A DNA stretch of 37,428 nt from the NCBI GenBank assembly GCA_012515235.1, contig JAAYYU010000040.1, positions 1 to 37,428 on the forward strand, given 5' to 3'. This document shows, piece by piece, positions 8,726 to 18,432 of the stretch. The translations under genes were made by a program, and so were the position numbers. Numbering within the stretch: position 1 is the stretch's first letter; each line of letters opens with the position of its first letter. Source of the stretch: Candidatus Anammoximicrobium sp. GTDB taxonomy: Bacteria > Planctomycetota > Planctomycetia > Pirellulales > Pirellulaceae. The notes under the pieces were generated by a model. It was not told the origin of the DNA. It worked only from the letters and a program-made list of their open reading frames with translations, and did no database searches.

Positions 8726-8754
8726 GAGCCGGGCGCCTTCCACGCCGCCGGCTC
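8726..8754. terminator. Hairpin between convergent genes
   Basis: GAGCCGG (8726-8732) pairs perfectly with CCGGCTC (8748-8754) around a 15-nt loop, midway between polX (+) and the DUF4838 gene (-), which converge. There is no T-run on either side, so a bidirectional terminator role is only suggested by position. Confidence 0.3.
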
Positions 8755-8818
8755 GCCGCGCAGCCCGCCCCGCAGTCTGGCCGAGACCTGCCGGCGGCCA
8801 GTCGCCGCCGTGTTGGTC

Positions 8819-11212
8819 TCACGAGCCGCCTTGAGCCTTGCGGGGCGCGACGACAAGCACGCGGTCGATGGAAACGGCGTTGGGCTGCTTCGAATCTTTG
8901 ACATAGGCCGGTCCGGTGACCTTCAGCGAGACCCAGATGTCGCGTTCGTGGTTCTGCTCGTCCGGTTTGTAGACGCGGTCCAGGGGAATGGAAAGCAACC
9001 AGGTCCAATGCGCCCACAGGCGCGTGCCGTCCGTGACGGCGAAGCGGCCGACCTTGTACCAGTGGTAGTTCTCATCCTGCGGCACGTCGGCGCCTTTCAG
9101 TGTCACCGCAGGGCCGAAGACTCGGCGCGGGCCGTCATAGACGCCGAAGCCCAGCGGCCGCGCGTGGTCCTCGGGGCCCGAGCCGGTGTATTGCAGCGCT
9201 TTGCCGCCCGCGGCATCCGGGTCGGCCGTCACGCGGGTGCGGCTGCCGGAAGCGCGGAAGGCTGGCCAAGTGAAGTCGCAGTAACTGCCCGGCGGCAAGT
9301 CGCCGAACGATTCCGGCAGCGGCAATTCCACCGCCTGCAGCCGGGCCATCTCTTCGCCCAATTGCTCCTTCAGTCGCGGGGCAGCGGTTGGGGCGGGGCA
9401 CGCCGCTAGTTGCTCCAAGCGGTACCGCTCGTAACGATCGATCAGGAACTTGCGATCCAAGGGCGGTCGCTGGTCGGCCGGCAGGTTGCGCGTCAAGTCG
9501 TCCCACATGTGGCACATTCCGGCGTCGACCGGCACGCGTTCCCGGCGCACGTGCAGCAGCGCCTGGGGCTCGGTCGCGCACAGGGCCTCCGCCTCGTCCA
9601 AACGGCGCTGGCAGCCCAGGTAGAACGGCAGGGTCAGATACGGCCGGGCGTAGCATTTCATCCCCGACAGGTTCTCGTCCACCGCGGCAATGCTGTCCTC
9701 CAGGAACTTCAGATACTCGCGCATCTTCGCGCCCGCTGCGCCGTAGTAGCCCTGCATGAACGTCTGGATGAGCGGCTCGGCGGGACGGCAGGGATCCTGC
9801 ATGAGTTGGTAGCCCAGCCAGCATTTGAGCGCGAAGAAGCTCGTCGTGTGGGGCGACTCGCATTCCACAAACACGTTCGACACGCCGTGCCGGTGGAACG
9901 TCTCCAGGTCCGGCTGCAGGCAGGAAACCGGCGCGTAGGGCGTGGGAAAACTGTCATTCGGCGAATACTGGATCCAGTAATCCCACTCGGCGATGTGCTG
10001 GGCCACTTTCGACCAGCCCTGCAGCCGCTCGAACTGCGACTTGTTCACGGGGTGGGTAAGCGGGTGGAACAGATCCGAATCGCGGCCCCACTCGGCGTTC
10101 AGCTCCGCGATGCGGATCATCACGTTGTCGCGGGTCTTGAGCGTCTGCGGCGGCTTCTCGGTGATCGAATAGGCAAAGGTCATGACGTACACGTCGGGGT
10201 ACTCCGCTCGGATCCCGTCCGCGATGGCGTTGATAAAGTCGACGACCGGACCGCTCTCCGAGCCCTCGCGCTGACTCATCGCCTTGCAGTCCGGGCACTG
10301 GCACATCCAGTGGTTGTCGTTCTGGCTGATGTCGTACACGCGCGGCGGCGGCCGGTGGCTTTTGGCTGCGTTCTCGCGGTCCTTGGCGATGTACGCCCGC
10401 AGGTTGGCCAGCACGAGCTTCCGCACTTCGGGGTGCATCAGGCAGATTCCGCCGGGGCCGCTGCCGTCCTTGGCGCCGATCCGTTTCCCTTGCGAGTTCA
10501 TCGACAGGTACTCAGGGCGATCGGCCGGAAAATTCTGTGCGTAGGCGGCAAAGGTGTGGCAACCGCCCGGCGATCCGTAGCGCTCCTCAAAGCCGTGTTG
10601 GGCGGTCAGCCCGCCGGGGCTGGGGTTGTTGGCCATGTTCCGGGCGGCAAACGCGACCTGCCGGGACGCGTCGGCCACGAACGTGGTGTAGATGCTGCGG
10701 AACCAGAAAGCCGGCTTGCCGCGGCGGTCCAGGTTTTCCAGGCGCAAAGCGTTGGTCTTTGGCACGACTTCGGTGTTGTGGTCCAACCAGTGGCAGCCGA
10801 GTTCGCGTTCCAAAAACGCGTACACCCCGTACAGCGTGCCGCGCGGCCGGCCGCCGGCGATCACCAAATCGGAGCTTACGGACCGGATCACCCATTCCTC
10901 GTGGCCAAGTTGGGCGGCGTCGATCTGGTGCTCGGCGGCGAACGCCGTCCAGCCCACGAAGATCCGGCACGGCGCGGCGACTACGTCCTTTTCCGCCACG
11001 ACGGGGACCGCAGCACCGCTGATCTTGCCCAGGTACTCCGCGAGTTCTCGGGCCGCGTACGCCTCGGCCTTGGTGGCGTTCGGCGCGTGGACGACGGTGA
11101 ACGCGGCCTGGCCGTCCTGGGCGAGGCCGAGTACGCCGCCATTCATCCAGCCGATCGCCAAGCCGACGAGGCATCCCCAGACCGCACCGCGGTACAGGCA
11201 GCATGTTCGCAT
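8819..11212 (-). CDS. DUF4838 family secreted glycosidase-like protein
   Basis: A 797-residue exported protein. A hydrophobic signal (MRTCCLYRG to about LGLAQ) is followed by an N-terminal domain of the GH67/GH20-type accessory fold (KAEAYAARELAEYLGKISG, then RGTLYGVYAFLERELGCHW). The DUF4838 core comes next, with QCPDCKAM and AEWDYWIQYSP, then a C-terminal beta-rich region. DUF4838 proteins are found in polysaccharide-utilisation loci; activity on uronic-acid or sialic-type sugars has been discussed, but the reaction is not known to me. ATG 11212 is chosen over 11218: GAGGAGA lies 7 nt before the former and directly abuts the latter. It is the last of three same-strand genes with a lyase and a propeller protein, so a role in plant-type polysaccharide breakdown is inferred. 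Confidence 0.82.
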   Translation of the reverse strand: MRTCCLYRGAVWGCLVGLAIGWMNGGVLGLAQDGQAAFTVVHAPNATKAEAYAARELAEYLGKISGAAVPVVAEKDVVAAPCRIFVGWTAFAAEHQIDAAQLGHEEWVIRSVSSDLVIAGGRPRGTLYGVYAFLERELGCHWLDHNTEVVPKTNALRLENLDRRGKPAFWFRSIYTTFVADASRQVAFAARNMANNPSPGGLTAQHGFEERYGSPGGCHTFAAYAQNFPADRPEYLSMNSQGKRIGAKDGSGPGGICLMHPEVRKLVLANLRAYIAKDRENAAKSHRPPPRVYDISQNDNHWMCQCPDCKAMSQREGSESGPVVDFINAIADGIRAEYPDVYVMTFAYSITEKPPQTLKTRDNVMIRIAELNAEWGRDSDLFHPLTHPVNKSQFERLQGWSKVAQHIAEWDYWIQYSPNDSFPTPYAPVSCLQPDLETFHRHGVSNVFVECESPHTTSFFALKCWLGYQLMQDPCRPAEPLIQTFMQGYYGAAGAKMREYLKFLEDSIAAVDENLSGMKCYARPYLTLPFYLGCQRRLDEAEALCATEPQALLHVRRERVPVDAGMCHMWDDLTRNLPADQRPPLDRKFLIDRYERYRLEQLAACPAPTAAPRLKEQLGEEMARLQAVELPLPESFGDLPPGSYCDFTWPAFRASGSRTRVTADPDAAGGKALQYTGSGPEDHARPLGFGVYDGPRRVFGPAVTLKGADVPQDENYHWYKVGRFAVTDGTRLWAHWTWLLSIPLDRVYKPDEQNHERDIWVSLKVTGPAYVKDSKQPNAVSIDRVLVVAPRKAQGGS

Positions 11213-11289
11213 GACCATTCTCCTCAGGGTGTTGGCACAAGCAATGGCGCGACAGGCCGGCTCTCCGCCGGCCCGAAGTTCCGCGTTGC

Positions 11290-12582
11290 TCAACCTCCGG
11301 TGTTGCCCGGCGTTTCCTTGGGTTTGATGAAGATCATCTCGGCGGGCGTCACCCAGCTGGATCTCAGGTCCACCCGGAACCAGCCCTCGCTGTTCTTCCT
11401 GTGAAAGCGGCACGGGGACCGTCTGCCGAATTCCTTCAGGTCGTACTGGGCCCAGGTCTTGCCCAGATCCAGGGACACGATGAATCCCGTGGCCAGCGGC
11501 GACGCCGGTGCGCAATGCGACGCCAGAATCACGCCGTCCTGGATGATCATGTTGCCCGATTCGACTTCCGGATTGAACAGCCGCGTGTGCTTGTCGGGCT
11601 TCGTGATGTCGGCCGGATCGCAGCGGAAGACGCCTCGGTCGTACGGCTTTGGTCCGTTGGAATCGCTGATCCAGTAGACTTGCCCGTCGACGAAGTTCAG
11701 GCCGCCGCACTTGTACCGCGAATTCGAGGCATCCGACACGATGACCTTCCACTGCCACCGGTCCCGGTCCGCGTCGTAGGTTCCGCGCAGCCAGTGGCAC
11801 TCATGTCCCTCCGGCCGGGTGCCGTCGCCCGTGCAGGCATAGAACGCATTTTCGGCCGGGTTGTACGCCACGTCGTGAACGTGGCGGCAGATGACCGGGT
11901 TGTCCGGGTTGCCCAGCGGCGTGCCGTTCTTGCCCCCGCCCCCAGAGCCGTTGTCCTGGAAATAAGGACTCCGGCCGAAGGAATAGGCGATCTTCACCGT
12001 CTGCCCGCTGTCGGTCGAGTAGTAGATATTGACCGGCGACGCACCGCCGATCACGTTGCAGTAGTTGCCCCAGACCAGCATTTCCCTGCCGTCCACGTCC
12101 CACGTGTTGACGCCGGTAAGGCTGTGGAAGTACCAGCCGGGGTTGGCCGGGTTCTGCGGCGTATGGACGAGGTAGTCCGAGCCGTCCACGTTTTTCACCG
12201 TGATTTGCCGGTACGTCTTCAAGTTGTCCGTGCTGAGATACAGTTTGGCCAGCGCGCTGAAGAGGATGTTCCCGTTCTTCAGAATACAACTGAACACGAT
12301 CTGGCGGGCGTCGGGAAACTCGCAGCGGTGCGGCCAGGTGCGGCCGTTGTCTTCGGACAGGAGCACTTTCCCGTCCGTATAGGCGAACGCCTTGTTGTCC
12401 CGTTGCGAATCCACGAACAGCCCTTCCGGCTGCGGTCGGTACCAGAAGTGATCGGTCGAAGCCCAAGGCGCGGGGGCGGCCGAGTCGGCACTCCGGCCGA
12501 TCGCGGCGGGCAACAGCATTCCTCCGGCAACCGCTGCTGTCGTACCCAAGAACTGGCGGCGAGTCACAGGTCGTAGCGTCAT
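11290..12582 (-). CDS. Tat-exported sialidase/BNR-like beta-propeller protein
   Basis: A 430-residue protein with a twin-arginine signal RRQFLG (8-13) followed by a hydrophobic stretch, so it is exported folded. The mature part has repeated blades with Asp-box-like turns (SEDNGRTW, STDNLKTY, STDSGQTV, SLDLGKTW), the signature of a sialidase/exo-alpha-type propeller. No sialidase catalytic Arg triad can be assigned by eye, so the activity is open; it may bind or cleave a polysaccharide. ATG 12582 is preferred over TTG 12585, with GGAAAGGG about 8 nt upstream. It lies 108 bp downstream of the PL11 lyase and 77 bp upstream of the DUF4838 gene, probably in one operon. Confidence 0.8.
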   Translation of the reverse strand: MTLRPVTRRQFLGTTAAVAGGMLLPAAIGRSADSAAPAPWASTDHFWYRPQPEGLFVDSQRDNKAFAYTDGKVLLSEDNGRTWPHRCEFPDARQIVFSCILKNGNILFSALAKLYLSTDNLKTYRQITVKNVDGSDYLVHTPQNPANPGWYFHSLTGVNTWDVDGREMLVWGNYCNVIGGASPVNIYYSTDSGQTVKIAYSFGRSPYFQDNGSGGGGKNGTPLGNPDNPVICRHVHDVAYNPAENAFYACTGDGTRPEGHECHWLRGTYDADRDRWQWKVIVSDASNSRYKCGGLNFVDGQVYWISDSNGPKPYDRGVFRCDPADITKPDKHTRLFNPEVESGNMIIQDGVILASHCAPASPLATGFIVSLDLGKTWAQYDLKEFGRRSPCRFHRKNSEGWFRVDLRSSWVTPAEMIFIKPKETPGNTGG

Positions 12583-12690
12583 CAATCAGCCCTTTCCAGT
12601 TGAAAAGTTTGCCGGGGCGCACAGGCGGCGGCCGCGGCGGCGACGCTCCTGCTCGCCCCAGTTCTTTCTGCGACGGAGCCGCCCCGATTC

Positions 12691-14940
12691 CTAGTCCGCG
12701 GACAGGCACTTCGTCGTCATCGGACACTGTGTATAGCCCATCGCCTGGAGGCACACGTCCAGGCGATAGATCGGGTCCTGCATCAGGCACACGCGGCGGT
12801 CCTGGGCCGGGAGGTTCGTCGAGTAAATCCGCAACTCGCCCGCCTGCGAGACGATCAACTCCTCGCGCCAATCGCCCACGACGTCCGCGAATCCGACCGC
12901 CGAACTTTCGACGGCGCCCACGTCCTGGTCGCTGCCGTATTTGAAAATCCGCTTGCCGCGCAGCAATTCCCGCTGGAGATCGGCGTCCCACCAGACAGTC
13001 CGCAGGCCGAAGCCCCAATCGAGATCGTCGCGCAGCAGGTTGCCGCGGCAGTCGAACAACCAGCGCACATTGGACTTCTTCTCGGCGTCGGTGTCGGACG
13101 AGTAACTTTCGATGCCCGGCACCCGGCCGTCGATGTCGGCGCACATTCCGGTGGCATGCACGTGCCGAGTCGGCAGGTCCAAGCCCCACAGGACTTTCCC
13201 CGTGCGGGCTTCGACCAGGCAACAGCCGTTCTTCTGCCGCCGCGACTCGATGCCGTAATACACCTCCAAACCGGGGCGGTCCGGATCGATGTCGCCGACG
13301 TAGTGGTGATCGGGATGCCCCAGGCCGGTGGACCAGAGTCCGACGCCGTGGTCGTCCAGGACGGCCGAGCCCAGGAAAATCTCATCGCGGCCGTCGTCGT
13401 CGATGTCGGCCGCGTGCATGCTGTGAGCGCCTTGGCCGCGGTACAGACCGCCCTCTTCCTCGTCGCTCCAACGCCACAGTTCGCGGAGCTTGCCGGCGTG
13501 GTATTCGTAGGCCCGCACCTGGATCACGTTGTACGTGCCGCGCAGGACGATCAGGCACGGCGTCTTGCCATCCAGGAACGCCACGGCCAACTGGTTCCGC
13601 GAGGCGTAGTTGTAGCTGGGAAAATCCTCGCGCGGCGGCCAGGCGACGCGGGCCTTTTCCTGGCCGGTCATGCCGTCCAGGACCAGGAGGTCTTCCGGCC
13701 CGGATTGCACGCGTCCGTCGCTGTCTCGCGGGTCCCCTTCGCCGGCCTTCAAGCAGACCTCGGCCCGGCCGTCGCCGTCCAGGTCGTACACGACCACGGG
13801 CGAATACCAGATTCCCCGCTCGATGGCCCAACCCATGTCGTAGCGCCACAAGAACGTGCCGTCTGCCAGATAGGCTTCGATCTTGTAGGTCTCGGGGCTG
13901 GCCCGCCAATACTTTTCGTAGGGATCGATGTTGGCGCTGGGCTGCTTGATCACGTAGTCGTACACTCCGTCGCCGTTCAGATCGGCGATGCCGCACTTCT
14001 GGAAAGTGTGGTCGCCGTCCAGCTTGAAGCTCACGTAACTCTGGCCGCGCTCGGCCGGCGCGGCTCCGGTTGCCGCAGACGGCTTGCCAGCGTCCGCTCC
14101 CGCCGTCGGCACCACGACGTATTCATTTCGCACGCCAGCCGCGGGGTTCTCGTCGACGAAATCGGTGGTTTGGCCGAGCGGCGCCCGATTGAGTTTCTGG
14201 GAGGCCGACCCGGCGGTGCGCCGGTACACGTCGAAGGCGATGTCTGCGGGGTCCTCTTTCAGCAGCCGCCAGCCGACGTACATGCGGCCGCCGTCCATCG
14301 GCAGCGCGATCAGGCCCCGGCCCAGCGGTTCGACGACGCGGCTCGTCGCGAACCCTTGCACTTTGGGCTTGCGGTTCGGGTCGGGCAGCGGAGTGAACTC
14401 GAGGAAATCGTAGTAGGCCGAGCCGGGACTCGTGGCGGACGCATACCGGTCATCGACCCACAGTTGAAAGCCGTCCGTGCCGATCTCCACCAGACCCAGA
14501 TTGCGGGTCGCGCCCTCGATCTTCTTCCATTCCTTCCCATCCCGCGAAACGGCCAAAGGCCGCCCGACGCCGCCGATCTGGACGTAGTACTTGCCGGGCG
14601 GGATCTGGTCGCTGCCGATCCGCGTGTGCAGCGGCGGGGCGCCGGCCTCCGGCGTCTCGCGGTCGCTCAGCACGCGCGGGGACTGCACCACCACGCCGCC
14701 CGACCATTTCTTGGCCGCCTCCTTGTCGGTGGACCACAGGTTCCACTTGTCATCCGAGTACCGGTCGACCTGCCACGCTGCGGCAGGCCCGGTCACCTCT
14801 TCGGCTTCGAACCGGAGGCTCGGCTCAGCCGCTGGCGCGCCGGCCGCGCTCCAGAGACAAAACGCGGACAGCGCCGCGCCGATCATCGCCGTGCGAAAAC
14901 CGACGGTCGCCCACGGGGGTCGCGTCATGAATGGCGTCAT
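12691..14940 (-). CDS. Rhamnogalacturonan lyase-like protein (PL11-type)
   Basis: A 749-residue secreted protein. A signal peptide (to about residue 37, GAPAA) is followed by about 150 residues that resemble a carbohydrate-binding or accessory domain (LRFEAEEVTGP onward). From about 195 the PL11 fold begins: QGFATSRVVEPLGRGLIAL, a fibronectin-like part, then an eight-bladed propeller. Its calcium-binding motifs are DLNGDGVYDY (320-329), DLDGDGRAEV (386-395) and DIDDDGRDEI (512-521), with RGTYNVIQVRAYEY (467-480) between them. PL11 enzymes cleave the rhamnose-galacturonate backbone of rhamnogalacturonan I by beta-elimination. The N-terminal extension makes it longer than the usual 600-residue enzyme. 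It is the first gene of the likely three-gene - strand unit. Confidence 0.85.
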   Translation of the reverse strand: MTPFMTRPPWATVGFRTAMIGAALSAFCLWSAAGAPAAEPSLRFEAEEVTGPAAAWQVDRYSDDKWNLWSTDKEAAKKWSGGVVVQSPRVLSDRETPEAGAPPLHTRIGSDQIPPGKYYVQIGGVGRPLAVSRDGKEWKKIEGATRNLGLVEIGTDGFQLWVDDRYASATSPGSAYYDFLEFTPLPDPNRKPKVQGFATSRVVEPLGRGLIALPMDGGRMYVGWRLLKEDPADIAFDVYRRTAGSASQKLNRAPLGQTTDFVDENPAAGVRNEYVVVPTAGADAGKPSAATGAAPAERGQSYVSFKLDGDHTFQKCGIADLNGDGVYDYVIKQPSANIDPYEKYWRASPETYKIEAYLADGTFLWRYDMGWAIERGIWYSPVVVYDLDGDGRAEVCLKAGEGDPRDSDGRVQSGPEDLLVLDGMTGQEKARVAWPPREDFPSYNYASRNQLAVAFLDGKTPCLIVLRGTYNVIQVRAYEYHAGKLRELWRWSDEEEGGLYRGQGAHSMHAADIDDDGRDEIFLGSAVLDDHGVGLWSTGLGHPDHHYVGDIDPDRPGLEVYYGIESRRQKNGCCLVEARTGKVLWGLDLPTRHVHATGMCADIDGRVPGIESYSSDTDAEKKSNVRWLFDCRGNLLRDDLDWGFGLRTVWWDADLQRELLRGKRIFKYGSDQDVGAVESSAVGFADVVGDWREELIVSQAGELRIYSTNLPAQDRRVCLMQDPIYRLDVCLQAMGYTQCPMTTKCLSAD

Positions 14941-15289
14941 AGCAGTTTGCTCCGGGGATTGTTCGCGGGGGAAGCCTCAGGATCGCTTCATTGTTCTGAA
15001 TCGATCCCCAACGAATCAAACAGGCGGGCAGGGATTCAGTCTTAGTGAACGCGGCGGCGTCAGTCCCCCGGTCCCGCCTCACCCCGTCGGCCGGCAAGAA
15101 TGCAAGGGGCTGACTCCAGGAATCCCTCAGCCGCTGCATTGTGACGGAGTCCCGCCGGGCGTGTCAAGCGCGGGCAGCCGCATCCGATCCTGGAGCCTCA
15201 GCGAGTTGACGGCGGGCGGTCGCGGCACAACCGGCGGCAAAGGGTGAGAGCCGCGCCGATCCGTGTGAGCACACGGCCCGGCGGCGCTA
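14941..15289. other. Intergenic region upstream of the lyase
   Basis: About 350 bp between the lyase start and the end of the TonB-dependent receptor gene. It should hold the promoter of the - strand lyase operon, but I find no clear -35/-10 pair. No credible gene is seen. Confidence 0.4.
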
Positions 15290-15312
15290 CGCAGCTCGCG
15301 GCGCGAGCTGCG
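15290..15312 (-). terminator. Perfect hairpin just after the receptor gene
   Basis: A 10-bp perfect stem, CGCAGCTCGC (15290-15299) against GCGAGCTGCG (15303-15312), with a 3-nt loop. It begins one base after the receptor's stop codon. The position fits a transcription terminator or an mRNA 3'-end stabiliser, but there is no T-run downstream on the - strand. Confidence 0.45.
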
Positions 15313-15313
15313 C

Positions 15314-17944
15314 TCAGTATTGGACCTCGGTCAGCAAGTAGAAGTTGATGCCCGGGCGGTACAAACCGCGACCGGTGCGGAAGTCTAGATGCTCGCGGTA
15401 GTAGCGGTCGCCGAGATTTTCGACGCCTCCGAACAGCGCGAAATTCGGCCGCGGACGCCAAAACGCGCGGGTGTTCAGAATCGTGAAGCCCGGTGTGACC
15501 TGTTCATACAGCGACGCGGCGACGCGGTCCTGGCGATCCACCATGCGAACCTCGAACTCGACGCCCCAGCGGGGATCGGACTGGGCTTCATGCACGCGGA
15601 GTCCGACGCGGGCTTCCAAGGGCGGAATGCCGGGCAACGGCTCGTGCTTGGCGCCGTCGACAGAACTCCTCGGCACGTCCGGGTCAAAACCGAATTCCTC
15701 TCGTTGCAGCGAGCCGAGTCGCGACGGGTCCGTCCGGCTGAGGTCGTCGCCCTGGACGTAACTCATCCAGGCAAACCCCGTCAGCCAGCTGCAGAAATCC
15801 TGGTCGGCCAGCAGTTCAAAGCCCGCCAGCGTGGCCAAGTCCGTGTTGACGTACGCCGCTTGCTGAAGCGTCTGGCCGGGCTCAAACGGGCTGCCAAACG
15901 GCGGCAGGTACTGGAGGCTGATGTCGTCGTAGGTGATGTAGTCAAACACCCAGGCGTAGAAAGCCGTCGCCGAGACCCGCAGATTGCCGACGTCGCCGCG
16001 CACGCCTAGGTCCAACTGGATCATCCGCTCCGCATCCAACTCCGGATCGCCCTCCACGTACGTCAAGCCCGGCTGCAGGCTGCCCAGGAAAGAGCCGGCG
16101 GCATACAACTCGGTCAACGTCGGCGGACGCATCCCGTAGCTGGCCCCGCCTGTCAGCGTCCAACTCGGGTTCAGCGGTTGCTCCGCCGTCGCATACAGCA
16201 TCCAGGGATAGAACTCTTGATCCAAGTCCGCCTGCTTCAGTTCGCTCAATCCCTTTTCCACCACTTGCGGCGGGAAGCCTTCGTAAACGCCCATGCCGGG
16301 GACGCGGTCGCGGGCGTCGGTCCCGACGAAGTCCAGGCGGGCGCCCGTCCGCAGACTCAGGCCGCTGTCGTGCGGCAGTACCTGTTCGGCAAACAGCCCC
16401 ACATCCGTCGAATGGGAACGCGAGATCGGGAAGTTCTTCCCTTCGACCGGCATCCCCCCGACATCGGTGTCAGGAACGACGTCGTTCAACTGCTGGCCCA
16501 CTCGGATCAGATCCGTGCCGACGGTCCACTGGGGACACTCGTCTTGACCCCAGGTGACGGCGACGCGATACCCGGCCGACATGCCGTCTACGTCGGTGAC
16601 CAGGCATTGGTCGTCGGCCAAGAAGAACAGCTCGCGCAAGGTGGGAATCTGGCGGTTCTTCGAGACCCGGCTGGTGTCCCCGGTGAACGCCGTACGGTTG
16701 TACCAGGCGTCTACGGTCAACAGGTCGTAAACGGTGCTATCCCAGTCGGAATAACGCACCTCGTAGCCGTCGGTCTTCAAGGCATTGATGTCGTAGATCA
16801 GGCTGGGAAACTCGACGTTCGTCTCGTCCAAACGCAAGTAACAGAATTCCAGCCGGCTGGTCGGCGTCGGATCGTACCCGGCGGCCACGTGCATGTTGCG
16901 GATGTTGTAGCTGGCCGGCATCAGGCCGCCCGCGTCGAACGCCGACGAGCCGGTCTCGTAGTCGTTGCCCGTCCGATGGCCGTAGCCCACGCGGAATCCC
17001 CAGTCCTCGCCGCCGCCCCAGATGTTCTGGCGGCCGTACCATTGAGCGCCGTTGGTCTGGTATTCCAGGCTTGTGCTGGCCAGCGCCCGCGTGCCTTCCT
17101 CGAAACGCGGCGACTCGATGAGTTGGAAGTCGATAAACCGGAGGCCCGGCCCGAGCCGCGCCGTGTACGGGCCTTTGATGACGGCCATGTCATACAGCAT
17201 CCGAGAATCGATCTTGTCCAAGGGAGTGTCCAGATCCTCGCGAGCCGGCGACCAGTAGGAACCCGACACCACCAGGCGGCCCGCCCGCATGCCGCGGATG
17301 CGCGGGTCATTGCTGTTCGGCGACCGCGACTGAGTCCGCGCGCCCGGCGCCGAAAGTGATTTGCCCAGCAAGCTGCCCAAATCGCTGGTGGCCCGCAACG
17401 AACTCTCGGAACCAAGCACGAAATCGCTGGTTCCCCAGGTGTACCGCCGGTTGCGGTCTTGGTTGACCAGTCGTCGGCGAAGTTCTTCCGTCACAAAGAC
17501 GTCTTCCGTCAGGGGCCGCGCCTGCGGCGGCACGGGCGGACCGCGGTCACGCAGCATCGGCGGAACGGGCGCTGCCGGCTCCTGCAGGTAGTCGGTCAGC
17601 CAGTACGAAGACTCCTCGAAGTCGTCTGTCAACGAGACCGGAGCGGCGGACGAAACGCCCAAGACCACGCCCTGGTGCGGCGCGTGCTCCTCTGTTTCCT
17701 CGTCTTCCTCGCCCGGTTTCACGTCGAGCGGGACCGCGACGTCGTGCTGAGCATCGGCGTCGGAGATCGTCAGACTGGACTTCGTCTTCTCCGGTCGCTC
17801 GGCGGTGGGCCACGACTGCTGAGCGTCGGCGTCGGAGATCGTCAGACTCGGACCATCCGCCCACACCGCGCAATCCCGGACCAGCAAGGACACTGCGATT
17901 AGCGTGCCGCACACAAAAAAGAGTCTTGGCAGGCGTCGTGACAT
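15314..17944 (-). CDS. TonB-dependent outer-membrane receptor
   Basis: An 876-residue outer-membrane receptor for energised uptake. The signal peptide ends near VWA (about 29). Residues 30-130 are a low-complexity acidic periplasmic extension with a repeated SLTISDADAQ segment. A plug domain follows at about 160-290 (SDLGSLLGKSLSAPGARTQS, then DSRMLYDMAVIKGPYTARLGPG). A 22-strand barrel is expected to the end; the C-terminus VENLGDRYYREHLD to NFYLLTEVQY ends in an aromatic residue as in barrel proteins. The ligand is not shown by the sequence. Location beside a lyase cluster suggests an oligosaccharide, but metal chelates or vitamins are possible; no cobalamin riboswitch box is visible upstream. 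GTGAGGT directly precedes ATG 17944. Confidence 0.85.
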   Translation of the reverse strand: MSRRLPRLFFVCGTLIAVSLLVRDCAVWADGPSLTISDADAQQSWPTAERPEKTKSSLTISDADAQHDVAVPLDVKPGEEDEETEEHAPHQGVVLGVSSAAPVSLTDDFEESSYWLTDYLQEPAAPVPPMLRDRGPPVPPQARPLTEDVFVTEELRRRLVNQDRNRRYTWGTSDFVLGSESSLRATSDLGSLLGKSLSAPGARTQSRSPNSNDPRIRGMRAGRLVVSGSYWSPAREDLDTPLDKIDSRMLYDMAVIKGPYTARLGPGLRFIDFQLIESPRFEEGTRALASTSLEYQTNGAQWYGRQNIWGGGEDWGFRVGYGHRTGNDYETGSSAFDAGGLMPASYNIRNMHVAAGYDPTPTSRLEFCYLRLDETNVEFPSLIYDINALKTDGYEVRYSDWDSTVYDLLTVDAWYNRTAFTGDTSRVSKNRQIPTLRELFFLADDQCLVTDVDGMSAGYRVAVTWGQDECPQWTVGTDLIRVGQQLNDVVPDTDVGGMPVEGKNFPISRSHSTDVGLFAEQVLPHDSGLSLRTGARLDFVGTDARDRVPGMGVYEGFPPQVVEKGLSELKQADLDQEFYPWMLYATAEQPLNPSWTLTGGASYGMRPPTLTELYAAGSFLGSLQPGLTYVEGDPELDAERMIQLDLGVRGDVGNLRVSATAFYAWVFDYITYDDISLQYLPPFGSPFEPGQTLQQAAYVNTDLATLAGFELLADQDFCSWLTGFAWMSYVQGDDLSRTDPSRLGSLQREEFGFDPDVPRSSVDGAKHEPLPGIPPLEARVGLRVHEAQSDPRWGVEFEVRMVDRQDRVAASLYEQVTPGFTILNTRAFWRPRPNFALFGGVENLGDRYYREHLDFRTGRGLYRPGINFYLLTEVQY
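17747..17851 (-). repeat. In-frame 72-bp-spaced duplication in the receptor N-terminus
   Basis: Two nearly identical stretches of about 31 bp (starting 17747 and 17819 on the + strand) lie exactly 72 bp, or 24 codons, apart. On the - strand they encode SLTISDADAQ twice, in the extension between the signal peptide and the plug. Confidence 0.8.
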
Positions 17945-18432
17945 ACCTCACCCAACTGTGCCCTGTCGACCGCGTGTTGCGAGCATGCCGGGAGCTTGGC
18001 CAAAACGCCCCTTCAACGCATGAACTCGTTATTTTCGATACATCGGGAATCATCGACATAACCGTTAGGGATTCGCGCCTTATGTTGCGGGAAACGGCTA
18101 AACTCGTCAGGCCGGGACGGGTTCTGTTAATCTGCAGAGATTTCAGAGACTGCGCAACGGCCTCGATCGGTGACCTCGCGGAGCAAATCCTGGCTTTGGT
18201 CGAGGGGGATATTCCTGCACCTCCTGCGGTGTTTCCGTCCAGGGCGAAAGGCCTCGGTGATGCGAGACAACCCGACTTTTTACGGGGCGGCGAGTCTTCC
18301 GCTCGGTTGCTTACTTGCCCGAAAGGCCTTCTTTTGGCATACTTATGCGTTTTGGCGGAACAATCGGGGCCGGCTCTGTGGGCCGAACCGTCGGATTTTT
18401 CCGTGCCCGTTCGGCACACTTAAGGAAGATGG
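17945..18432. other. Divergent intergenic region between receptor and hisA
   Basis: About 490 bp that should carry the promoters of both the receptor (-) and hisA (+). It is more A+T-rich near 18025-18085 than the surrounding genes. An open frame crosses most of it on the + strand but shows no third-position G+C bias or motif. No clear promoter pair or riboswitch was recognised. Confidence 0.45.

Noticed and set aside
9410..11404. Long + strand open frame opposite the DUF4838 gene
   Set aside because: A shadow of a G+C-rich gene: composition is Arg/Val/His-rich without domains, while the - strand protein has signal peptide and family motifs.
13156..15045. Long + strand open frame opposite the lyase gene
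   Set aside because: It mirrors the lyase codons and has no recognisable motif; the lyase has calcium motifs and PL11 signatures.
18336..18348. Sigma-54-like element (GGCATACTTATGC) upstream of hisA
   Set aside because: The GG and GC are separated by 9 nt instead of the needed 10, and the rest of the consensus is poor.
17926..18423. 165-codon + strand open frame between the receptor and hisA
   Set aside because: No ribosome binding site, no third-position G+C preference, no domain; it overlaps the receptor's start on the other strand.
17945..18432. Cobalamin riboswitch upstream of the TonB receptor
   Set aside because: No B12-box-like core sequence was found on the - strand in this region.
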